54,172 bases of DNA. It comes from Deltaproteobacteria bacterium. Its GTDB lineage: Bacteria > Desulfobacterota > Desulfobaccia > Desulfobaccales > 0-14-0-80-60-11. The first letter of the stretch is position 1, and each line of letters opens with the position of its first letter. Positions 16,958 to 23,782 of the stretch are shown here, piece by piece. The stretch lies in contig JAKAKP010000040.1 in the NCBI GenBank assembly GCA_021813445.1, positions 1 to 54,172 of the forward strand, read 5' to 3'. A program made the translations under genes and the position numbers. A model generated the notes under the pieces. That model worked only from the letters and a program-made list of their open reading frames with translations, had not been told where the DNA came from and ran no database searches.

Positions 16958-18430
16958 ATGGCCTTGATGACCCCGGAACAGTTCGAAGCCAGCCTGAAGC
17001 GCTTGAAACCGAAGGTCTTTATGAATGGCAAGCGGGTGCCGGATATCCTGCAAAATAAAAACACCCGCACCGTGGTGGAGGCCAACAAGGCCAGCTATGC
17101 CTGGGCCCTGGACCCCAGGTACCGGGAGATCATGACCTGCTATTCGCCACTGGTGGAGGAGGTGGTGAACCGCTACACCTACGTCAGCGCCAGCATCGAT
17201 GATCTGGTGAAAAAGGCGGAAGCCGGGACCTTCACCGCGGAGATGCTGGGGACCTGCATTTACCGCTGTGTGGGCTATGACGCGTTCCACGCCCTGGCCG
17301 CCACCACCTGGGAGATGGACCGGGACCTGGGCACCGGCTACCGGCCCCGCTTTCTGGAATATCTCAAGATGGTGCAGAGAGAAGACCTGTCCGCGGCCGG
17401 GGCCCTCACCGAACCCCGGGGCAGCCGCAGCAAAAAGATCGTGGACTGGCCCGACCCTTATCTGGCTCTGAAGGTGGTGGAGAAGAACGACCAGGGCATC
17501 GTGGTGCGGGGGGCCAAGATCAACATCAGCGGCGCGTATGCCTCCCATGAACTGGTGGTGCTGCCCCAGGGGGCCCACTCCGAGGCCGAGGCCGATTATG
17601 CCGTGGCCTTTGCCACGCCCACGGACGCCCCGGGGATCACCTATGTCTGCCAATATTCCCCCTATTCCGCGGAGCGGGACCAGGCCGAGGACCCGGAGGA
17701 GCTGGGCAACCCGGTCTTCGGCCAGCGGGAGACCGCGATGGTGATCTTCGACAACGTCTTCGTTCCCTGGGAGCGGGTCTTCCATTGCGGGGAATATCAA
17801 TATTCCGGCAAGATGGTGGCCCGCTTCGCCCGGACCCACCGCATGACCTGCGGCGGCACCTGCAAGGTGGGTTTCATGAACCAGATCATCGGCGCCTGCA
17901 AGTTGATCCAGGAATACAAGGGCCTGGATAAGGTGGCCCACATCAACGAGCAGCTCACCGAGATGGTGGTGCTGCGGGAGACGGGCCGGGCCTGCGGCCA
18001 GGCCGCGGCCCGCCAGGGCAAAGAAGAGCCGCCGGGCTCCGGGGTCTTCCTGCCGGATGAACTCATGGGCAATGTGGCCAAGCTCAATATCTGCGAGGCC
18101 TTTTGGCGGGTCATGGCCCTGGCCGGGGACATCGGCGGCGGCCTGGTGGTCACCATGCCCTCCCTGAAAGAATTAAAAAATCCGGAAGTCAAAGATTTCA
18201 TGGAGGAATTCTACAGCTTCGGCTCGGATGAACCCACGGCCAATATCCTCAAGGTCCATAAGCTCCTGCAGCATTGGACCGCGGGCCAGCACGGCGTGGG
18301 CACCTGGCACGGGGCCGGCCCCCCCGCCACCCAAAGGATCGCCATCCAGCGGACCGTCAATTTTGAGCATGAGAAGGAATTGGTGAAGAGGACTTTGAAT
18401 CTCAGGGAAAAAGAGCAGAAAGAAAAATAG
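16958..18430 (+). CDS. AbfD-like protein (4-hydroxybutyryl-CoA dehydratase / HpaB superfamily)
   Basis: A 490-residue flavoprotein-fold protein related over its full length to 4-hydroxybutyryl-CoA dehydratase, an oxygen-sensitive FAD and [4Fe-4S] enzyme making crotonyl-CoA. Cys100 and Cys104 (TCIYRCVGYDAF), His294 and Cys302 (THRMTCGGTCKVG) match the four cluster ligands, though the His-Cys spacing is one residue longer than in the clostridial enzyme as I remember it. Other catalytic positions differ: Tyr at Q101, Leu at M149, Ser at T190, Cys at Y296, and Gly for E455 (GTWHGAG). So the fold and cluster are well supported, the exact substrate is not. A radical SAM gene follows after 11 bases. 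A sigma-54 promoter lies upstream. Confidence 0.82.
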   Translation: MALMTPEQFEASLKRLKPKVFMNGKRVPDILQNKNTRTVVEANKASYAWALDPRYREIMTCYSPLVEEVVNRYTYVSASIDDLVKKAEAGTFTAEMLGTCIYRCVGYDAFHALAATTWEMDRDLGTGYRPRFLEYLKMVQREDLSAAGALTEPRGSRSKKIVDWPDPYLALKVVEKNDQGIVVRGAKINISGAYASHELVVLPQGAHSEAEADYAVAFATPTDAPGITYVCQYSPYSAERDQAEDPEELGNPVFGQRETAMVIFDNVFVPWERVFHCGEYQYSGKMVARFARTHRMTCGGTCKVGFMNQIIGACKLIQEYKGLDKVAHINEQLTEMVVLRETGRACGQAAARQGKEEPPGSGVFLPDELMGNVAKLNICEAFWRVMALAGDIGGGLVVTMPSLKELKNPEVKDFMEEFYSFGSDEPTANILKVHKLLQHWTAGQHGVGTWHGAGPPATQRIAIQRTVNFEHEKELVKRTLNLREKEQKEK

Positions 18431-18441
18431 AGGTTAAGGTC

Positions 18442-19326
18442 ATGCCGCTCTATTACGAGGAACCCCTGTACCGGCCCCCCAGCGAGGCCGGAAGCCTGCT
18501 GATCCAGGCCACTGTGGGCTGTTCTTTCGCTCATTGCACGTACTGCATTTCCTCAGTCGAGGGTAGATTCGCCATCCGGCCCCTGGCGGATATCCGCCAA
18601 GACCTGGCCGAGGCCCGGCGGCTTTACGGCCCCCGCGTGCCCAAAATCTTTCTCCTGGCCCAAAATGCCCTGGCCATGCCCGCGGCTGATTTGCTGGAGA
18701 TCAGCGCCACGGCCCATGAGCTTTTCCCCGGTTTGAAGCAGATTTCGCTTTACGCCCACCCCCTGGACCTGCTGCAGAAAAGCCGGGCGGAACTCCAGGC
18801 CCTGGTCGCGGCGGGCGTGACCCTGCTTTATGTGGGCCTGGAATCCGGCAATGACGAGGTGTTGCGGCGGGTGAAGAAGCACACTACGGCCGCGAAATCC
18901 ATCCTGGCCTGCCGCCGGGCCCTGGACGCGGGCTTGCGTCTCTCTTGTACGGTGATTATCGGCCTGGGCGGCAGGGAGCTGACCGGGGAACATGCCCGGG
19001 ATACCGGCCAGATGATCGCCGCCATCTCCCCCCAATATCTGGGCTGCCTGACGCTCATGCCCTACCCGGGGAGCGGGATGGACCGCAGCATTACCCAGGG
19101 GACCTTTGAGCCCCTTGCGCCCCCTGAAGTCCTGGAAGAGTTTCGAGTGCTGCTGGAAAATATCGGCCCCCTGGAGCGGACCTGTATCTTCCGGGCCAAC
19201 CACGCGTCCAATTACCTGTCCTTGGCCGGCGATCTGCCAGCCGACCGGGAGCGGCTGCTCCGGGAGATCGCGGCGGCGCAATCCTCCCCGGGCTCTCTCC
19301 GGCCCGAAGCCTGGCGCGCCCTGTAG
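18442..19326 (+). CDS. Radical SAM protein with CX4CX2C motif
   Basis: Radical SAM enzyme of 294 residues. The cluster motif is CSFAHCTYC, that is CX4CX2C rather than the usual CX3CX2C; this variant is known from a subgroup of uncharacterised radical SAM proteins with a GCS(F/H)NxCTFC-like motif. LLYVGLESGNDEVLRRVKK and TVIIGLGG are the beta-strand 4/5 segments of the SAM barrel. No second cluster or B12 domain is evident. It is 11 bases after the AbfD-like gene and must be co-transcribed with it, so it may act on that protein or on the same substrate class. It ends 29 bases from a convergent gene. Confidence 0.85.
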   Translation: MPLYYEEPLYRPPSEAGSLLIQATVGCSFAHCTYCISSVEGRFAIRPLADIRQDLAEARRLYGPRVPKIFLLAQNALAMPAADLLEISATAHELFPGLKQISLYAHPLDLLQKSRAELQALVAAGVTLLYVGLESGNDEVLRRVKKHTTAAKSILACRRALDAGLRLSCTVIIGLGGRELTGEHARDTGQMIAAISPQYLGCLTLMPYPGSGMDRSITQGTFEPLAPPEVLEEFRVLLENIGPLERTCIFRANHASNYLSLAGDLPADRERLLREIAAAQSSPGSLRPEAWRAL

Positions 19327-19355
19327 GCGGCAGGCGGGTGGAGACCCCAGTCATT

Positions 19356-21095
19356 TCACGGCGTTTCGTTCAAAGAGACTACCACCGGTTCCAGGTCACA
19401 GCAGGTCAGCAGATTCAGGCACCCATAGTCTTGGGGAAAATCGAATAATTCGGTCAGGGAGCGGCCCGGGGCCAGGGAGAGTAAAATGCGATTCACCCCT
19501 GCGTGCCCGACGATGAGCAAGTCTCCAGGCGTAGACGCGAGCGCGGCATAAAAGGCCGGCAAGACCCGGTGCGCACAGTCCAGGAAGCTTTCGCCCCCCG
19601 GCGGGCGAAAGTTGATAAAGTCCTTGCCCCTGGCGGCGTACTCTTCAGGATAGCGCTGCTGCACGGCCTCGAAGGCCAGGCCCTCCCAGGCTCCCAGGCT
19701 GATTTCCCGGAACTCCGGCCAGGCCCGGGGCGTAAGTCCATGGGGCGCGGCGATGATGGCGGCCGTCTCCATGGCCCGGCGCAAATCGCTGCCATAGACC
19801 GCGGCCAGCCGCTCCGGCCGCAGCCGTTCCCGCAGGCTTTCCGCCTGTCTATAGCCCTCGGGGCTTAAGGGGACATCCAACTGCCCCAGATAGCGCCGGC
19901 CGGGCCCCGGGGGCTGAATCGCGCCATGCCGCACCAGATATATTGTTTGTGGTCCGGCAGCGGCAGCCGGGTAAAAGCCTTGAGCGTATCGCCGGATGAG
20001 CTCTTCGAGAGAAATCCCCAAAACCCCTTCCAGGCGCTGCTTGATGATCCGGGCCTGCTCCAGCCTCCTGGCGACGGAGGCCATGATCTCCGGTTGCTCC
20101 GCAAATTTCTCGGAGGCAGGCTGGAAGCGCTCCTCCAGGGACACCAGACGGTCCCGGGCCACTAATTTATCGGCCAGGTAGAGGAGCTGTGACTCCTCCA
20201 CCGACGGCGCCAGGGATCTAAGATCCACATGGGTGGCCACCAGACGACCCACGGCGCCATAGCCCAGGTCCTCCAAAATCCTGTCCCCGGTCCGGGCGTG
20301 ATCGGGCTGCCCCTTGGCGAGATCATGCAGGTAGCCCGCGGCGAGGACGAGCGGGATATTAAGGTGCAAGCCGGCACAGTTGAGGTGGACGGCCAATCTG
20401 CCGGCAAGCTCGCCCACCAGGAGACAGTGGCGGCGCAAAGGCGCGGGCAGGCCATGCCGGTTCCAGATGGCCTCACACTCCCGGCGGGTGGGGAGAGCCT
20501 CCCGCAGGCTGTAGGCCCGCAGGCGTTGATAATCCAGGGGGGTATTGCAGTCCAGGAGCACGGCTTCATCCAGGACCTCCAGGTCCAGAGCCACGGCGTC
20601 GTAGCGCTGCAGGAAGGCCCGCAAGCCCCCCTCGCAGTCCGGGGGCAGGTCGCGCACCAAAGCGGTGGCAATGAGGGGCGGATGGCCCCGGCGGCCCAGG
20701 AAGCAGGGATAGGTGATGCTTGCGCCCTGCCGGTTTTGGGCCTGCAGCAGAGCCTTGATGGTGCGGGGCTTCACCAGCGGCAGGTCCACCGGCAGCAGGA
20801 AAAACCCGGCGATCTCCGGCTCCAGGCTGCGCACTCCCGCCTGCACCGAGGAGAACATGCCCTGATCATAACCGGGATTAAAGATAACCCTGACCCCCAG
20901 CTTTGGCAGAAGGGGCCCGATTTCCCCGGCCCGGTGGCCGGTGACCACCCGGAGGTCATCCACCCCGGCGGCACGGAAGCGCCGGACCGCCTCCTCCAGA
21001 AAGATCGATGGTCCCAAAGGTTGCAGGGGCTTGCAGGTCCCCAGCCGGGAGGCATAGCCTGCGGCCAGGATCAGGGCGGCAATGCCGCGGCTCAT
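19356..21095 (-). CDS. Triple fusion: MobA-like nucleotidyltransferase, HD domain, histidine phosphatase
   Basis: 579 residues in three parts. Residues 1-195 are a MobA/MocA-like NTP transferase (LILAAGYASRLGTCKPLQPLG), expected to attach CMP or GMP to molybdopterin. Residues about 225-370 are an HD hydrolase (HCLLVGELAGRLA, YLHDLAKG). Residues about 390-579 are a histidine phosphatase (YLVRHGAIQPPG, SDLRRAMETA, VGHAGVN). It overlaps XdhC by four bases (ATGA) and is the last gene of the molybdenum hydroxylase operon, so a role in maturing the cofactor is likely. What the HD and phosphatase parts hydrolyse is unknown. Confidence 0.9.
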   Translation of the reverse strand: MSRGIAALILAAGYASRLGTCKPLQPLGPSIFLEEAVRRFRAAGVDDLRVVTGHRAGEIGPLLPKLGVRVIFNPGYDQGMFSSVQAGVRSLEPEIAGFFLLPVDLPLVKPRTIKALLQAQNRQGASITYPCFLGRRGHPPLIATALVRDLPPDCEGGLRAFLQRYDAVALDLEVLDEAVLLDCNTPLDYQRLRAYSLREALPTRRECEAIWNRHGLPAPLRRHCLLVGELAGRLAVHLNCAGLHLNIPLVLAAGYLHDLAKGQPDHARTGDRILEDLGYGAVGRLVATHVDLRSLAPSVEESQLLYLADKLVARDRLVSLEERFQPASEKFAEQPEIMASVARRLEQARIIKQRLEGVLGISLEELIRRYAQGFYPAAAAGPQTIYLVRHGAIQPPGPGRRYLGQLDVPLSPEGYRQAESLRERLRPERLAAVYGSDLRRAMETAAIIAAPHGLTPRAWPEFREISLGAWEGLAFEAVQQRYPEEYAARGKDFINFRPPGGESFLDCAHRVLPAFYAALASTPGDLLIVGHAGVNRILLSLAPGRSLTELFDFPQDYGCLNLLTCCDLEPVVVSLNETP

Positions 21096-22138
21096 TGGCT
21101 TCTTCCGGCCCGGACCTGGATGAGTTCGGCCACGATGGACACGGCAATCTCCTCCGGGGTTTCGGCGGCGATGTTGAGCCCGATGGGCGAGGAGACCCGC
21201 TGGAAATCCGCCTGGGAGAAACCTGCTTGAGCCAGGGCCGCGTAGATGGCCTGCCGCTTGCCGCGGCTGCCGATCATGCCGATGTAGCCGGCCGGGGTCG
21301 AGAGAGCCTGGCGCAGCACCGCCTGGTCGTGGGCGTGGCCCCGGGTGAGCAGCACCAGATAGCTGTCCCCGTCGATGGCCAGCCCCTCCAAGGCCCCTTG
21401 GAAAGAGTTGAGGACCATGACCTCATGGGCGTCGGGGAACCGCTCCCGGTTGGCAAACTCCTGCCGGTCGTCCAGCACCACGGTGCGAAAGCCCACCAGC
21501 CCGGCCAGAGGGGCCAGTTGTTGCGAGATATGCCCGGCTCCGAAGATATAGACGGTGCCCTGGCGGCCCAGGGCTTCCACCAGATATGGCTTGCCCTCGT
21601 GAGAGAGTATTTGCGGGCGGCCTCTGCCGGCCTGGGCCACAAGGGTCTGAACGATTTGCGGGGCCAGGCCGCCGGTGATGGCACCATCACTTTTTATAAG
21701 ATACTGGACCACGAGCTCCGGGATCTCGAAGGCAGAGGGCAGGGCGGTAATCAGGCAGGCCTTTTCCCCGGCTTCCAGAGTGGCCGCGATGTCCCGGTAC
21801 AGTTCCCGATCCTCCGGCCGGGTTCCGGACAGAAATTGCACCAGGACCTGGACCACCCCGCCGCAGACCATACCCATGCGGGCGGCATCTCCCGCGGTCA
21901 GCGTATATTTTTTGAGCACCGCCTGGCCGGGACCGCGGACTGCCGGGGCCAGTTCCCGCACCCGGGCCTCCAGGACGCCGCCGCCGATGGTGCCCACAAG
22001 GCCGCCGTCCTGCCGCATCGCCAGGCGGGAGCCCGCGGCCCGGGGGGCCGAACCCGAGCGGCTGACGATGGTGGCCAGCGTCAGGCTCTCGCCCCGGGCC
22101 AGCAAAGCGGCAATGCTGTGGTATATGCTCTTGGTCAA
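21092..22138 (-). CDS. xdhC: XdhC-family molybdenum cofactor insertion factor
   Basis: XdhC/CoxI protein that binds Moco, promotes its sulfuration and inserts it into xanthine-dehydrogenase-family enzymes. The N-terminal TLATIVSRSGSAPRAAGSRLA with GTIGGGVLEARV and the C-terminal Rossmann part (VYIFGAGHISQQLAPLA, VLLTRGHAHDQAVLR, GYIGMIGSRGKR) are typical; 348 residues fits. The start is a TTG at 22138 with no strong ribosome binding site, chosen because the family N-terminus begins here and no other start lies nearby. It overlaps the downstream triple-fusion gene. Confidence 0.92.
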   Translation of the reverse strand: MTKSIYHSIAALLARGESLTLATIVSRSGSAPRAAGSRLAMRQDGGLVGTIGGGVLEARVRELAPAVRGPGQAVLKKYTLTAGDAARMGMVCGGVVQVLVQFLSGTRPEDRELYRDIAATLEAGEKACLITALPSAFEIPELVVQYLIKSDGAITGGLAPQIVQTLVAQAGRGRPQILSHEGKPYLVEALGRQGTVYIFGAGHISQQLAPLAGLVGFRTVVLDDRQEFANRERFPDAHEVMVLNSFQGALEGLAIDGDSYLVLLTRGHAHDQAVLRQALSTPAGYIGMIGSRGKRQAIYAALAQAGFSQADFQRVSSPIGLNIAAETPEEIAVSIVAELIQVRAGRSQ

Positions 22139-22159
22139 TTTGGGGACGCGGCTCCGAAA

Positions 22160-22430
22160 GGGTTTTTCATGGTGGCGCAGGCGTCTCGCCTGCGCTTAAT
22201 ATCAAATTCATATTGCCATGCAACAAACCGGCAGAATCAGCGGCGTTCATCTGCGTGTATCGGCGGTTAAATATTAGCCGCCGATGCACGCCGATACACG
22301 CCGGTTTTTAGGATTTGTGGCATGCAAAAGCGAACATGGTATAAGCGGGCGGGCGAGACGCCCGCCCCTTGGAAAATTTCATAATTTATGGCCGAACCAA
22401 AGGCTCATGAAAGACTGCCATAAATCGCTT
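22160..22430. repeat. Repeat spacer, family C copy and a strong hairpin
   Basis: The gap between xdhC and the FAD-subunit gene holds GGCGCAGGCGTCTCGCCTGC near 22173, a hairpin at 22253-22291 with arms GCGTGTATCGGCGG and CCGCCGATGCACGC (13 of 14 pair), and GGGCGGGCGAGACGCCCGCC followed by TTTCATAATTTATGG and CTCATGAAAGACTG. The parts match the spacer at 4385-4500. The hairpins could weaken transcription between the enzyme genes and the maturation genes. No gene is seen. Confidence 0.7.
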
Positions 22431-22439
22431 ACTATCAGC

Positions 22440-23282
22440 TCACCGGGGCACTGCCAGCAACCGCAGCAGCAGGTTGCCGGCCAGGGCGCGGCGGTAGGCG
22501 GCATCGGCCCGGACATCACTGATGGGAGTGACGCTTTGGCGCACCAGGGCCGCGGCTTGCTGGAGGGTTTCCAGGGTCAGCCTTTTTCCCACCAGGGCTT
22601 CCTCGGCTGCCGGGCAGGTGACGATGGTCGGCCCCACGCTCCCCCAGGCCAGGCGCACTTTCTCCACCAGCCCCGCGGCCGACAGGCGCAGGAGGGCGGC
22701 CAGACTGGCAATGGATACGGCCAGGGCCTGGCGCTGCCCCGCTTTCTCGTAATGTTGGAGGTTGTAGCCCTCGGCCTTAGGCACCCATATTGCGGTCAGC
22801 ACCTCGCCCTTATCGATGCGGGTTTGCCCCGGGCTGACAATAAAATCTTGCAGGGCCATATGTTTCACGCCGTCCCGGCGGCACAGCTCGACTTCCGCAT
22901 CCAGGGCGTAGAGAGGCGGCAGGGTGTCGCCTGCAGGCGAGGCGGTGCAGATGTTGCCGCCGATGGTGCCCATGTTGCGGATGGGCGGGGAGCCGAGGAC
23001 CGCGAGGGCCTGCGCCAGTATGGGCAGACGCTGCTGCACCAGGGCGCTTTCCAGGAGTTGCGCGTGGGTGGCGCAGGCGCCGATGCGAATGCCATCCCCT
23101 TCTGTTTCGATCCCGCGCAGCTCGGCAATCCGTTCGAGACAGATCAGGGCCGGGGGATGGACGGCGGCATTGCGCATTTGCACCAGCAAATCCGTGCCCC
23201 CGGCGTAGATCGCGGCCCCGGGTTCGTCTTGCCAATGGCGCCAGAGTTCGCAAAGAGTGCGGGGTAGAAGCACCTTTTTCAT
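22440..23282 (-). CDS. Molybdenum hydroxylase FAD-binding subunit
   Basis: CoxM/XdhB-type FAD subunit of 280 residues that accepts electrons from the [2Fe-2S] subunit. Flavin-binding signatures AGGTDLLVQMRN and RNMGTIGGNICTASPAGD are complete, followed by the C-terminal CODH-flavoprotein domain. The ATG overlaps the stop of the iron-sulfur subunit gene (ATGA). The substrate of the holoenzyme cannot be told from this subunit. Confidence 0.94.
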   Translation of the reverse strand: MKKVLLPRTLCELWRHWQDEPGAAIYAGGTDLLVQMRNAAVHPPALICLERIAELRGIETEGDGIRIGACATHAQLLESALVQQRLPILAQALAVLGSPPIRNMGTIGGNICTASPAGDTLPPLYALDAEVELCRRDGVKHMALQDFIVSPGQTRIDKGEVLTAIWVPKAEGYNLQHYEKAGQRQALAVSIASLAALLRLSAAGLVEKVRLAWGSVGPTIVTCPAAEEALVGKRLTLETLQQAAALVRQSVTPISDVRADAAYRRALAGNLLLRLLAVPR

Positions 23283-23782
23283 GGAGTGGCGTCCTTGGGT
23301 GCGGTTTCCTCCGGCTTATTTTCCGTTTTCCGGGCCGCAGCCTCCACTGCATCTACGATTTTTACGTAGCCTGTGCAGCGGCAGAGGTTGCCGCTCAGGC
23401 CCGCCCGGATTTCCATCCGGCTGGGGTCGGGGTTCCTTTCCAGGAGATGTGCGGCGGCCAGCACCATGCCGGGGCTGCAGAAGCCGCATTGCACCGCGCC
23501 GCACTCCACAAAGGCCTCCTGGAGGGGATGCAAACCTGTCTCCGTCCCCTGGCGGAGGCCTTCAATGGTAGTGATGCTCCGCCCCTGGAGCTGTGCCGCC
23601 AGCATGAGGCAGGAGAGGCGGCTCTCGCCGTCCACCAGGATGGTGCAGGCCCCGCATTCCCCGGCGCCGCAGCCTTCTTTGGTTCCGGTCAGGCCCAGGT
23701 CCTCCCGGAGCAGGTCCACCACCCGGCGATCCGGCGGGGTATCTAGCTGCATTTCCTTGCCGTTCAAAACAAAGCGGATCAT
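23279..23782 (-). CDS. Molybdenum hydroxylase [2Fe-2S] subunit
   Basis: CoxS/XdhA-type subunit of 167 residues with two [2Fe-2S] clusters. The plant-ferredoxin cluster is bound by CGAGECGAC plus a downstream Cys (SRLSC), the second by CGFCSPGM and CRCTGY. The ATG at 23782 shares its A with the stop codon of the large-subunit gene (TGATG) and follows AGGAG, so it is preferred to the TTG one codon earlier. The acidic, Pro/Lys-rich tail of about 15 residues is extra and probably disordered. Confidence 0.95.
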   Translation of the reverse strand: MIRFVLNGKEMQLDTPPDRRVVDLLREDLGLTGTKEGCGAGECGACTILVDGESRLSCLMLAAQLQGRSITTIEGLRQGTETGLHPLQEAFVECGAVQCGFCSPGMVLAAAHLLERNPDPSRMEIRAGLSGNLCRCTGYVKIVDAVEAAARKTENKPEETAPKDATP

